Shown: positions 21,007-34,042 of the stretch, in pieces
Position numbering within the stretch: position 1 is the first letter of the stretch
How the letters are laid out: each line of letters starts with the position of its first letter
Assembly: GCA_951799425.1 (NCBI GenBank)
Contig: OX637405.1
Span: forward strand, 26,329,635 to 26,393,634
Direction of reading: 5' to 3'
DNA from: Ilex aquifolium
Lineage: Eukaryota; Streptophyta; Magnoliopsida; Aquifoliales; Aquifoliaceae
DNA: 64,000 nucleotides
Notes under the pieces: generated by a model
Seen by the model: only the letters and a program-made list of their open reading frames with translations
Databases searched by the model: none
What the model was told of the DNA's origin: nothing
Made by a program: the position numbers and the translations under genes

Positions 21007-24000
21007 ATGGCTAGGCGTTTAATCCCTTCTCTGAACCGCGTTTTGGTTGAGAAAATCATCCCTCCATCAAAGACCAATGCTGGAATTTTACTACCAGAGA
21101 AGACCACCAAGGTTACTTCCCGAAACTACCATTCTTCTCTCTTCATAAATTTCTTGTAATAATTTGAATCTGTCTGATTTGATGTTTTGTGGAAAATCTT
21201 AAATTAACAATGTAAGTGTCATGGACTGCCTTTGTATTTGATTTCATATATTTTGTTGTTGTAACATTTTGACTGCTGTAGTTCGTAGTTATGGGTGTGG
21301 TTTCAGTTCATAACTTTGAACTGTGTTTAGTTATTTTACTTCTTCCCTTATGCTTTCTGATGAAATATTGGTGATAAATAATGTCAATGATTGTTTTTTT
21401 AAAATTTAGAATATGTGCTGGTTTGGTTTCTTTAAGGATTCTACTAGTATGGTTTTATGGTTCTGGTTGTTCTTGCCCAGCTTTGTGTTTGGTTGCTGGG
21501 AAAATAGAGGGAAATGGGGCTGTTTAGATTTTTGGGTTATATCAACTGACAATGCAAAGGTAAATATTTTATTAGGCCCAGATAGTCATTTTGTGTTTTT
21601 TGGGTTCTCAATTGTGAATGTTTACATGTTGCAAAGTTTCACATTCTTTCTTTCCCAGTTTTTCAGTCAGCTATGATACGTAGGGTAGAGGGTATTTTCT
21701 CGGTATAAACTCTGTTGTATCTGTGTTGTGGGGTTTTTTGTTTTGATGTTGGTTTATGTTCATGCTAGAGATCCTTTTTCAAACATATTCCCATTTTGAG
21801 TCAAGAGATAGATAAATAGACACATTCCATTGCTCTGATCATTGGTATTCGTAGTGGCTGAGGGGTCAATGACCCAAAAATGAGTTATTTATACCATGCA
21901 TTCCTCTTCCAACTAGATCCAATCTTTTGGTGCCCATGGAAAGGAAAAACATTTTCATGCTCTTTGAAGGAAAGATTAGGAAATTCCTATTGATTGCTGC
22001 TATTTCCATACCTTTTGAAAAAGCATGAAAATAAGGCTCGAATTGTACGATCCCTCTGTTATCCCATAATGAAAGGGGTGATTTCGTAGTTCTTGGTCTA
22101 TGAAAATGCGTTGTTAAGTGCTACATTTGATTTTTCCATTGAGGCCAAACCTGACCATGTACTTTAGAGAGATAGTTGTCCACATATGGATTCTCGAGAA
22201 GAGAGGAGCATGGTCCCCCAGGACCGCTCGGACCCCACCGAGTGAATCGAAAGTTGGACCTGCATTGGATCTCACCTGAATCACTTCATCTATCCTCTTG
22301 AGAAAAAGTTTGGTTTCAAACCCCAGTTCGAAAGCCATATTATTAAAAGCTTGTGGGAAGAATGAGTTTCGCTTTGTGCTCGAAAATAACATTCCAAAGC
22401 TTTTGTTTGTTCTTCTTTACTTGGGTGGATAGATAAGGCCTATGTTAGATAGTATATAACTTCGATCATAGGAATCAATTTCTAGTGGCATAGTTTCATA
22501 ATAATTTTGCAAAACTTTTCATAATTTCTTTCGGACTGAGATGACATTCATTATGATCGTCATTCAATTTAAAGAATCTTTGTTCCAAAACCATACGTGA
22601 GGTTTTCATCTCATACGGCTCCTCTCTTATATGCATAATGAGAATAATAATAGAATAAAAAAAAAATTGAAATATTCTCATTATGAATTGAGCAGGGCCA
22701 ATGTTTTTACAAGAAATCTCTAGCCAACCATCCGCAAGAGATCTCTACTTAACATCAAATATACTAGTACTACATGGAAATAATAAGTCCAATTCTTTGT
22801 AACTTCAAATGGGATTTTTCTTTTGCTTGATTATTCAGCTGAACTCTGGAAAAGTTGTTGCCGTTGGTCCTGGGCTTCATGATCGGGAGGGAAAGGTTAT
22901 TCCTGTTTCTGTGAAGGAAGGAGATACCGTTCTGTTACCTGAATATGGAGGAACTGAAGTGAAGCTTGCTGATAAAGAGTAAGTATATATTGCTGTTTAT
23001 ATCTCTTTTTGATTATGTTTCAGTTGTTGTCTTCAAAGCTTATGATATAAGATGTAGTTTCATTGCAAAAAATGCACAAATTCTATTGCTTATTTATCTC
23101 TGGTACTCTTCTATCAAGTTTGACTGGTGTTGTGAAGTTCTATCTAGAATTGATGACCACCCTAACAACTGAACAGCTTGCACTGTAATATTATTACGTT
23201 TCCTGTCCGGAGAATGGTATAAATATATGCATGGGTGTAGGGAATGGTGTGCACCGTACCTTCCCTATCCGGCGAAATGTATTTATCTGGGTAGAAAATC
23301 ATGCCAGAACATATTTTTGGTGTCCTTACTTATTTCTTGGGAGCCTAACTTTTCCCCAATCCTCTTCCTTCTCAATTTATAACTTCTGATTAGATATTGA
23401 GATGTTTGGTTATGGCGTTCTTATTAAGGTAACCCCTAAGATTCTCATCTATAAAACCACTCACTTTTTTACTGTGCCCATCGATTCTAAGTGATCTGAC
23501 AATGAACAGCTCTGTATTTCCTCAACACGCAACCATTGCACAAACATGCAACTAGAGTAAAATGGGTGCATTTTGTCTAAAATTTGCATCTCATTTCTCC
23601 TCGGATTAAAATTTGTTTAAAAGTCTAGGTTTCCAACTCTACATTTCTTTCAGATAATGTTTTGAAATGTGTCTACCCAAGAGTAATGTAGGTAGTAATA
23701 TAATTCCAGTCCAAGGTAAACTTTTTGAACTTATTATTCGATCAATTAGACTGTGCTTGTTTGCTGGCAATGTCTTCAATATCCATCAATGTAGGAGTTT
23801 TTCCACTGATACCCCAAGTGTTTATGGTTGTTTACCTTTAGTGCATTTTTTTTTTGTATGATCTGATGATTAAGGTATTAAAATGCATTTTATTCTCTGC
23901 AGTTTAGTGGGGATTAATGCATTTCACCACATCCATAATGCTAATCATTTTAAACTCATGTTTAGTACCTGAGAATAGAATCTATTATTTATGCTAAATG

Positions 24001-27000
24001 TCTGACAACACAAAATCAATTTTTCACTGACATTAGACTTCCCTTTGCTGGTTTAGAAATCCTACACTATACCCGGGACAATGAATTTGTACTCAATTAC
24101 GTGGACTGTTGTAGGAGAACTAGACTTCTTTATTCACCGGATGCATAGTAATTACCTGAAAAAATCACTGATTTTCATTTTAATACCCACCCTCACCCTT
24201 GACTTTTGCTCATGAAGCTGCACCCTGCTCTGAAAACCATATAGCATACAAATGGTCTCTGTAGTACTTTGGTTACGGAAAACAATTTTGCTGACAGTAT
24301 TCTGCAAGGAATACTATACTTTGAGGGCTTTTAGAGAACCAATGGTCAAATTAGGATGCAGAATTCAAGATGCTACATTGGGGGTTTGTTATTATTGTAG
24401 GCTGGAATTCGAGACCAGAAAACAAACTCACACTTAGTCATTGCTGAAGTCTGTCTGTGACTTCCCAGTCCCCACCACTTTTTCTATGTCAGTTGCAATA
24501 TAATTCGTTCTCTTCTTTATAAATTTTGGGTGACTGTATCCATCTTGCTACTCTTGTGCGCCACCACCAACTATAAATCCTAATTCATCATGTTTTCTGT
24601 ATACCTTTGCTGACTATGGCTGCAATATTCTCTTTTTATTCTTTTGTTGCTTCATTCAGTGGGTGCTCAAAGAAATCTTCCCTTTTTGTTCCCTTAAGAT
24701 TCTTTTTCAATATTAGGTTTTCGAAATGGTCCAAAATCTGGCAAGTGGATAATTGAAAAGGTTCAGTAACTTTTCACAAGACCAATAAGTGGGTTCCTTG
24801 GCAATCGCTTAGAAAATAATCCAGGTCCATCGCGTAGGATTACTGGCTACTTATGCAACTACGATATAAACTTCCCTTTATAATATGACTTGAAGCTAAC
24901 TGTTTCCTTTGGACGGTATATTGAGATACATCTTATACTAGCGATAACCCGTGCTAAGCACAACAAGTGTTGACCAAACCATAGACAAATTATGTTTCGA
25001 TAATGTAAATGACGCAAAACTTAAACAATACTAATGATGTCCAAATCACAAAACAAATGTCTCAATGGTAAAGTAAATGGTTGGCAGCAAAAACTGATGC
25101 CATGTGAAACGCCCTCCAAATTCATTCGTCCAATTCCATCAATGTTCCGAATACCAGAGAGTAGCAAAGAAATACGCAATGCCTACTAATATTAGAATAT
25201 TAAGCAATTAAGATTTCTTCGATGGAGTTGACAAAGCTAAATACACATACTTGCTAAACACATCCACCTATACTCCATCTCTTTCTCAGCCAAATCTAAC
25301 AGCCCAAGGAAAATGACACCAAACTTGATCCTAACTCATGTAATAAAATTCATTAAAGTCAATTACACAGATACCATCTCTATAACACAAACACCACCAT
25401 AACATCAATTCCATACAATCACTTGCTTTAGGACCAATTATAAAACAGAAAAATCAGTCACAAATAAATTAAAAAAATGAAGCAGTCACAGCCTCCTTAA
25501 ATTTATATAATCCACTATCTCTTAGGCATTACTATCCTTACCCTAGAAAAATAAGAAAAACAAGTTTTTTTTATTCCTAATTTAATATGACGATATCTTT
25601 AGGAAAAAAATTGTAGATTAAAAAAATTTCCTAATCAATTCATTTAAAATTTGTTAGATGCATTTAAATTGTGGCTGCATTATATTCTTCATACATCATA
25701 AGGACATAAAACTACTGTTGCCATCACCGGTAGAGAATCCATTGTGTTGGTGCGGAATTATAACTAATTGGATTAAATAACCATACTAAATTATAATGAA
25801 TTAGATCAAATAACCATACGAATAAGTTTCTAAGCGTAATAAATTCCAAAAAATATCATGCAAAAATTTCTCTAAAAAGAGGACCCCAACAAAATTTGTC
25901 AGCAATAGACATAACTCATAAAAGTTAACAATGAGATTCCCTATAACAATCTGCACCCACAGACCATTTTACAAACTATATGAAAAGCTCAATTCCTTAA
26001 ATTTGAGCTTCATAGCCTGTAAAACATAGAGTTTTTAAATAAGATAAAAACTAACATTTTTCTTAAAAAAGAACCAACCATTGCAGAAGCATGGCATATC
26101 AAAGAGTGATATAGACAAACGAAATACCAATGGCTATGTAGTATATAAACCAGTGTTGTGAAAAGCGAGCCTAAGCGAGAAGCGAAGCGAGCCTTGGTTG
26201 TCTTGAACATCCAAGGCAAAGCGAGGTTAAGTAAAGCGAGGAAAAAGCGAGCTTAGGCGAAGAAGCGAGTCAGGCGAGAAAAGCAAACACCTAACTGCAA
26301 CTTTTTTATTTTCTCCTCCTCCTCCTCCTTATTCTTTAACATTAACTAAACGCTAGCAGAGATGATGTTATATGTGTATATGTATAAAATAAATTGATTG
26401 ATTCGTGTAACAGTATCATATGACAATCTGTCTTATTATGATTAGATAATGTTGAATGCTTTGTTTTGATGTGAATGCTCTTGATTAATCAATTTGCTAT
26501 ATGCTCTATTTGATTAATCAATTTGTGAGTGCTTTATTTAGTGGTGATATTAATCAATCACGGTGGAAATCGAACCCACATTTGCTAACTTTATATTTAG
26601 ATGACGTGATTATGTCAATTGATTATTTTTAGAATATAATAATGTTCAATATTTAATATCTTGTCTATTTAAAATATGTTAATGTTTATTATTTTAATTT
26701 GCATTTAAATATTTTATATTTGTAAAGTTAAAACTTGAATATTTAGGAGTAATCAAAATATGAAACTAAAATATTTGCTTATTTTTTATATTGTTCGCTT
26801 TGCTTCTCGCTTCTCGCTTAGACTCTTAGGAGGCCGGTTCGCTTCGATTTGCTTTACGCCTTAAATAACACTGATATAAACTACCAATACCATGATGGCT
26901 AAGTAAATATATATCTTAAACTTCTTACATTAAGAAAAAAGTTGAATTGAAGACATTAACACCCTACTAAAATCAAACAGATCATAGGTATAATATGTAG

Positions 27001-30000
27001 AAACATCCATGTTTTTAATGGATCTAAGAATGAAAAACGCAAATTGAAAATTACCAATTCCAAGCAAAAAGCTATAAAATGAGATAAAGATACAATTATA
27101 TTGAATTAGCCGACCAAAAGAATTGCAAAATTGGAATTTAAGAAACAAAAACTACATATACATCTTATGTTGACATACTACAAAATGAGACCGAAAAGTA
27201 AAAAAAATATGTTCAGCAACTATTAATGTGTAACAAAATGTATAACTTGGTTTTATTAGGTTACATGGTACCAAGTTGGCAACCATAATTTTTCCAAGCT
27301 ATAAAATTTTGTGCATCTTTAGATTTTGTCAACATTTCTTAATATGAACTATCAAACAATTTTCGTCTATGTTCACAAAATCAAATAGCTAAACTCAGCA
27401 ACTTAGAGTGAATATTGATCTATTGAATAGCTTTGAATTGAATCTTTGACATGGACATGAAATTCATAACAGTTACGTATTGAAGTGGCAATCTTGCAAA
27501 GTCCAAAAGGGATTCAAAGTGCCCACGTCAAACCTACTTCTGCCCCACATTGGATGCAAAACTGGAACATTCATTGCCATTGTGACAAATATGAAGAAAT
27601 CAAAAAATTTTAATGAAAAAACACATGCATACAATAGATGTGAGAGACATAAAAAAAAGAAACTCAAACTAAAGAACAAATATATAGTAGTGTGTAATGA
27701 TTGATGCACAATAGTTCTTTGCGAAATTTTGTCAAACATGTGAGATACGCTAAAAATTTTGTCAATCCAATTAATGAAAGGAAAAGATGAAAGAAATCAA
27801 TGGACAAAATCATGCAAATAGTAACATAGTACAGGCATACCGTCTTCGTTTCCTCAGCTTGCAATGCTAGATTTTGCATAGTCAAAAGGACACTCCAAAG
27901 TCAAAAACCAAGGATTACTTCCAAGTTTTCTCGCCAAATGCTCCATTAGATCACCAAGATATAGGAAATCTTAAAAATCAACAAAATTTTCAATACCCAC
28001 ATGTAAATATACATAGAAACACACGCATTTGTTCTCTATTTACACATGAAAATGTCCACCCACTTGTAGTGGGAAATTAGAGAAAAAATAGTAGAAAAGA
28101 AAATTGAGAGACAATACTTTTTTTTTATTAAATCAATATTGTTGGACCATATATCACAACTTCTCAAGACACGCATAGCTTGGATTAACAAACTAAAAGC
28201 CATCAAAATTTTAACAAATAAAATCCGATAACTAGTAAACGCAAATCATTAAAACCATGGTACCTTCGCGACACGCATATTTGCATTTATACCTTGCCAG
28301 ATTCCAACTATCCTATGAATAAGAAGTTATCATCCTCCAAATCTAGTATTAATCACGCTATACACATGCTTATTGACTAAATTCACAAACCAATAACATG
28401 CCATGGATAGACACAAATGCTTCAATATTTTTAACACATTCATTAGAAATTCAACATAAGCATCAACTTGCCCAATCCTTCGACCCATGTCACCACCACC
28501 CCCATACACAAAACCATTAACATGTCACCACCACCATTAAACCCAACACAAAAATGCTATAAACTCAATCCTCCAACTTCTGAAAAATAGTATGATAGCA
28601 TAATTCAAAAAATATAGAAAAATCAATCAATGATCAATTCGACCCAAATATTACCACCTGGGTGATCCCCCAAGCACATCAATATGAAGCTGACAACAAT
28701 TCAGAATTGAATCTACAAAAAATTATAGAGACGACAAACATGAAATTCCTAGAAATAAGAAAATAAAAAAATCAAATTTCCATAACAGTTAACAGCTTCC
28801 CAATTCATAAAATAAACAAATTTTCAATTCCCCATGCATATAGTAACCTGATGGGACCATAACATAAAAATAGAAAATAAACATAGAAATGTGTATTTCA
28901 AGCTTCCTGAATTTTATTTCATCATTTTGTACAGATGCCTAAAAGCTCAACGTTATTGCCTTATATTTTAGTCCCATCGGCCAAGTCAAGAAAGCTTTTA
29001 GAACTCCAAGTCCAAACTCCAATATTAGATAACAAGGACATTATATAAAACAAAGTGATTCAAAAGTCTTGAAAATACCTAAGCCTCCAGCAAACTGGAA
29101 ATTAATATCAAGAATACGAAATTCACCACCCATAACTAAACACAAATTAGTGAATTAGTTTATTGGGATTTGTGTGTATAAGAGAGAGAGCACTGGTGTA
29201 TGCGTATGTGTGTGTTTGTTCTGTGTGTGGTGGGTGGGTGTGTACGCGAAAACTGAGGGTTACGAGGAAGGGGGGAAGTGCCAGGGTGTACGTTTGGGGC
29301 ATGATGCGTAAAGAAGGGAAGGGTGTGTGTGAAAAAGTTGTGCACAAAGAGCGATGGAGGTAAGGGGTTGGGGGATCTATGTGTGTGCGTGTGCGTGTGG
29401 TAGCAGAGGATGGTGGCGTTGGCGATGCACAGACAGAGAGAGAGAGAGAGGGGAGGGGGGGAGAGAGATAAATGGAGTTTGAGTGACAAACTATTAAAAA
29501 ACAACAAATCTATATAAACAACTATTAAAAAAACAATATAAACCATTTATTCCAACCTTCCATAGTATGGACAATGTCTAAACGTACCACACTGCATGAT
29601 CATGACAATGGTGATCACCAGCATATAATGAGATTTAGATGAGTGGCAATTACAAAAGCCTTATGAATGATCATTTATCACTAGAACTAGCAACTAAGAT
29701 AGAACATCCTTACTTTTACGACAACACTTTTGAAGCACTTGTTAGGGCCACATGCAAAAAAAAAAAAAAATGAGGATCACCATGTTGACTTCAATTTAGT
29801 TGTTTACTTAAGTTCTTTTGGAGTCCAAGGATCTTCAGCCAATCAAAAATTCAAGTAAAACCATCTAGAAGTCGCATTATAATAATAGGGAAAAAAATAT
29901 TGTTAATGATTCAAGTCAAACATAAGCTTCTTGGGAAAACATTGCTAAGCAAAATGCATAACATTCCTCATCATGCAATGATCATCAAACGAACTCAAAC

Positions 30001-33000
30001 AAATCACTCATTCCAGATACTCCAAAAATGTCAAAATCATAGTAAAAAAGTCTAGTAAAAGTGAAGAATCAAAATTTTTAATCACCTCAATCACCAATTT
30101 TTGGGAGTGGAAAAATGACTTGAATAGCATACACTCAGTCCAACGCAACTACAACAAATAAACCAACTAAGAGACATGTGAAGTGATGTAGGGGCAGTTA
30201 TCTTGGTTTCTTCCACAGATTGCAAAAGCATGTGTATTATTAGTGCATTAAGGAAGCAGTTGAATAAACATTGTGATCGTAGATTAGAGAAGCAAAATGA
30301 AAATAGAATTGCTCATTGCAGATAGATTAGAACAGCAAGGAATTTCTACACCGTTTCTTTTACTGCAAAAGAAAGAAAAATGTAAACATGTGGCATACCA
30401 ATTGTCTTTGTACCGATATAAGGGGCTTCCCCAATCCAAAATTAGGAATCTCTAAAAGCAATACTCGACAAAAATTCAAGAGACAACATAAGTAAAAATG
30501 TAAACTTTACTGTCCCACATAAGTAAAAAAGGCCAACACAAACCATTAAAGTTTTAAGCAGCTAAGAAAATGAAGTAAAAACAATAAAACTTATCACAAA
30601 CTTTCAGAGTATAATTAAATTGAATTTTTCATTGTTCACATACCAAAAACTCTGAACAATGCATGAATCCAAACACCCCCCCCCCCCCCAAAAAAAAAAA
30701 AAGAAAAAATGTACCAAATTTCCATTTTCCCCCTTTTTCCTCAATTCCCTCACAAATCAAACAACAAATCAAGTGGCAATCCTACAAAGTTCGGAAGAGA
30801 TTTCAAAGTGACCACCTTTAGAATTGCACATCAAGGAGAAAAATTTAACTAAGAAACAACTGATAAAAAATGGATGTCCATCTAAAAGGAAACCTAATAT
30901 TCAAGAACAAAACAAAGCACAAATTAATGCATCCACTATTTTTATCAGCATACTCTCCTCTTGAGTTCAATCCCCATTTCTAGGTTTAACTAAAATAGAT
31001 TTCAAGTTTGAAGGAAGAACACCTACAAAGTTTGTGCCCTTCCATCCTCCTCCTCCTCCTTCATCACCTACTAAAATAGAATTCCCAAAGTTAGCTTACC
31101 ACATTAATGGTCGAGAGAGAGAGAGAGAGAGAGTGTGTTTGGCTTGGGTAGAGAGAGAACAGAGAGTGTTGGGTACCGTGTGTGTTGCTAAAGTTGGGTG
31201 GGATTTTGTTTGTGTGGGATGCATCGTGAGCCTTTGGATTAAAGGGGAAGAATTGACATGAAATCTGTAGCATTGAGGTAAAATTAGATTAAATCGGAAC
31301 CACTAATGTGGTAAGCTAACTTTGGGAATTCAAATTCACCTCTATCTTATTATTATAGATTTTAACATAAAGGGGTTAGTGCATTTTTTTGTTGTTATTC
31401 TTTTGTTGTCTTTTTCGTCCTCAATAGAATAGTATATGAATTTCTTTTCTTTTGTTTATTATGAAAAGTACAAATATGTCCTAATTTTTTATGTTAAAAA
31501 GCATCAAGTCCTATCATATTTGCATTTAAACAATTAAGCCTTGCTTTTGAAAAATTATTCCCATGAAGTCCTAAACTCAATTAATAATATGTTTTCTTCC
31601 AATTTTATCCTTTCTATGATACGATAAATTACATATTTACCTTTTATTTTAGGTAATCATTTTGTAGTTTTACTTAAAAATTAGTTTTTATGAATCTTTC
31701 AATACCTAAAATTCTAATTGCATCATTTAGATAACTAATCTTGATTCGATTTCACTGTAAATTTGAATTTAATTGTTCACATATAGATTAGTATTTTTTA
31801 TCATTATTTAATTTTGGTTTTAAATTTGAATATGTTATAGCTTATTTTACGGATTTTGATTTAGAGATATATTGATATTTAATCCAAGTACAATTCAATA
31901 AAAATTATGTACATAAATATACATATAGTATGAAATTACACAATTATTTTGTGAAATTGAGTTAGAATTTAAATCTAATTTAATAAAAATTATCTAAAAT
32001 TTAATTGGAAGGATGGAATCAGATTCTTATTTTTAATGGGTTGGGATATAGATTATGAACATGTATTCCAACGGATATTCAAATCAAATTTGGGCGAGAG
32101 TTTTCAAATAGGATCAGATTAATTTGATTTGTTCATATGCCAAGTGTAGAACAAATGGTAACCCAAACTTCAATGGCATTTTGATGATTTAATGGTAAAC
32201 GGCAAAGAAGGAATATAATGTATTTATGACTTTATTGGTAAGGCAAAAAGTAAGACTTATTTGAAATTTTCCCTTGTTTATTTTGGTGCCCTCTTGCAAG
32301 TTTGCTTAGACCTTAATGTGTGAGAGGCAGAAATGTAAGATTTCTTAATGCAATGCTGACCATATATCAGAAACTAGACCAATGGTGCTGAAACATTCTC
32401 TAATAGATAGGCATCTACATGTCAATGTATCTCAAATGATACTTATGCTAAGTGAATTATACTGGTAAGACTTAAATTCATATTCATCAAGCTCAATTCA
32501 ATTTTCTGGAACTGTACATTCTTTAGTGCACAATTAATGGGTCTATATTTGAGCTCTTTGAACCTATCTAGATATCAAAAGCCTTATCCAATTCTAGATT
32601 CACCAACTGTTTGGGTTGTCAGAAGCACCTGTAGTGAAAGGGAAGAAAATGTTAACTTGGAGGTCATCTTCAACCTCCAGGTTATTCCTTGTGGCAATCA
32701 GAAAATTATCTCAACTCGAGGCTGCCTTTAGCCTTGACTTGAGGTGAACCTATACAAACTACAAATGCCTTGTATGATTAAATGCTGCGACTTTCCCAAT
32801 CTTGATTATGCCACTAAAAAGCATTCAAGTAGAAAATGTATCTATGTGGTTCCATTAATAGTGATCACTTTTCCCTCATCCTTGCGTTATTATCTGTGAA
32901 TCAAATTAGTACTTTGAAGAACTATATGCATTGAGTCACCCCTCGATTACTTGTTTTTTCACTGATGTTATTTTATTGCAGTTGTCAGTCAGTTTGTGAT

Positions 33001-33123
33001 GTTTTTTAATTGCGTTGAAGTTCTGTATAATTTGATGCTAATTAGTAATTGACTAATGCTTGATCTTATTCCAGGTACCATCTGTATCGAGATGAAGATA
33101 TATTGGGGACGCTGCATGACTGA
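21007..33123 (+). CDS. CPN10: Mitochondrial-type 10-kDa chaperonin (CPN10), spliced
   Basis: CDS exons are 21,007-21,111, 22,839-22,978 and 33,075-33,123 (105+140+49 nt), giving 97 aa, the usual length for this family. The protein starts [17 protein letters not shown]. It contains [14 protein letters not shown] (the mobile-loop region), [12 protein letters not shown] and [12 protein letters not shown], and ends [14 protein letters not shown]10 forms the heptameric lid of the HSP60/CPN60 folding chamber in the mitochondrial matrix. The basic N-terminus acts as an uncleaved targeting signal in relatives. Splice sites are AAG|GTTACT, TTCAG|CTG, AAAGA|GTAAGT and CCAG|GTACC, and the frame is kept throughout. 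Intron 1 (1.7 kb) holds chloroplast-derived DNA. Intron 2 (10.1 kb) holds a probable Helitron and a hAT element. No coding defect is visible. A longer frame upstream has no ATG. Confidence 0.95.
21950..22770 (-). other. Nuclear insertion of chloroplast DNA (ycf3 exon and trnI-intron/ycf68 mosaic)
   Basis: On the minus strand, 22,625-22,586 carries the CCGTATGAG...CGTATGG signature of a group II intron domain 5. Next, about 22,545-22,350 resembles chloroplast ycf3 exon 2 ([30 protein letters not shown] in shifting frames). From about 22,345 to 21,955 it switches to sequence matching ycf68 in the trnI-GAU intron of the inverted repeat ([19 protein letters not shown]). In chloroplast genomes these two loci are far apart, so the insert is a mosaic. 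Frames are broken, so it is not coding. Outer borders are uncertain. Confidence 0.75.
22979..24937. other. CPN10 intron 2, first part
   Basis: Intron sequence before the Helitron. I see no gene or clear element here. Short open frames are not supported. Confidence 0.5.
26151..26873. mobile_element. Non-autonomous hAT element (723 bp)
   Basis: An exact 8-bp target duplication, ATATAAAC, flanks the element (26,143-26,150 and 26,874-26,881). Both ends start CAGTGTTRT when read inward. Subterminal regions are dense in AAGCGAG/GCTTCGC words in inverted orientation. The interior is AT-rich with no transposase. TSD length and terminal sequence fit the hAT superfamily. Confidence 0.85.
31079..31331. 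repeat. 33-bp inverted repeat near the Helitron 5' end
   Basis: Arms 31,079-31,111 and 31,299-31,331 start GAATTCCCAAAGTTAGCTTA and are perfect complements except for one base. The 187-bp loop contains a (GA)n run. It would fold into a strong hairpin. Confidence 0.8.
31360..33074. other. CPN10 intron 2, last part
   Basis: AT-rich intron sequence leading to the CCAG acceptor at 33,074. No element or gene recognised. Confidence 0.5.
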
Positions 33124-33980
33124 AGTATTGTTAATTCCCCTTGTGTTTAAGAATACTTATCAAGAATTCTACTTTACATTTAAGCTACATTTCAGCAAGT
33201 CTTAAAATTAGATAAAATTGTAGCAGCCAGACAATCTGATATTATCCAAATTGATTTCGTTAAGGCTGATCACGTACGGTTTATAAGATTCAGGACTTGT
33301 GTCCCTATGAGGATCAATTGCTGGGGGCAAATCAACCTGATACAATGGCACATGCCCACATTACCATGTTTATCTGTTAGAATTGATGTTTCCTCTCAAT
33401 GAGACTGCCTTGTTTTCTTGAGATGTCACTCTTAAGATCTTACTTTCAACCATCTAAAAGCTTTTTTAATTCATACTGTAATGTCGTAAGAATCAACTTC
33501 AAAAGGGTTATGATGCGTAAATGTTTGCGCTTAACTTGTTTTCATTTGAAGTGTGTATTGGTTTCGGCGTCTTCAAGTAGTATTCCCTGGACAAATGGCA
33601 TTTCAGCTAGCTATATCCAGTTTCTGTTGTTCGGCAACATCTTCAAATACTTGCTTACTGTACTTAACTTTCCTGGTGTAAAAGGTTGCCATCTTTTCAA
33701 CCTACTTTTATGCAATGTATTTATGTTGTGTTGATGGGGACTGTGTATTTGGTTCCAATTCGCACACAATCTTACATAGAACCCGTTCAATCGTACTTTG
33801 GAAACTTCACACGTCTTTTCACTTGCTTTGTTTTTAGAAAACTTCTTGTAATCTTTGCGGTTCATTTACTTTTGTCATTGCAATTCTTCGGCTATGGAAG
33901 CTTTCAAACCAAATCACATAATCTTGTGAAACTTCAGTGATTTGGAGACACCGGACTAAGTCCCAATGGGAAGGTATCAG

Positions 33981-34042
<62 letters not shown>

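Larger units (their letters stand above)
24938..31359 (-). mobile_element. Probable non-autonomous Helitron in CPN10 intron 2
   Basis: On the minus strand the 5' end reads A|TCTATAATAATAAGATAGAG (plus 31,360 downward). The 3' end reads GTGCTTAGCACGGGTTATCG then CTAG|T (plus 24,938). This fits the Helitron rules: insertion between A and T, a TC start, a CTAG end, and a small hairpin (GTGC-TTA-GCAC) a few bases before the end. No Rep/helicase frame is visible, so it is non-autonomous. Inside are a nested hAT element (26,151-26,873), GT/GA-rich patches (29,160-29,460; 31,113-31,200) and a diverged direct repeat (27,483-27,530 and 30,771-30,820). The sub-structure is otherwise AT-rich and non-coding. 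Confidence 0.55.

Noticed and set aside
22114..22392. 92-codon minus-strand frame as a nuclear gene
   Set aside because: It fuses ycf3-like and ycf68-like chloroplast sequence and lies inside an intron on the strand opposite to CPN10. It is a chloroplast insertion, not a gene.
29160..29546. Overlapping serine/threonine/histidine-rich frames on both strands
   Set aside because: They arise from GT/GA-rich low-complexity DNA inside the Helitron.
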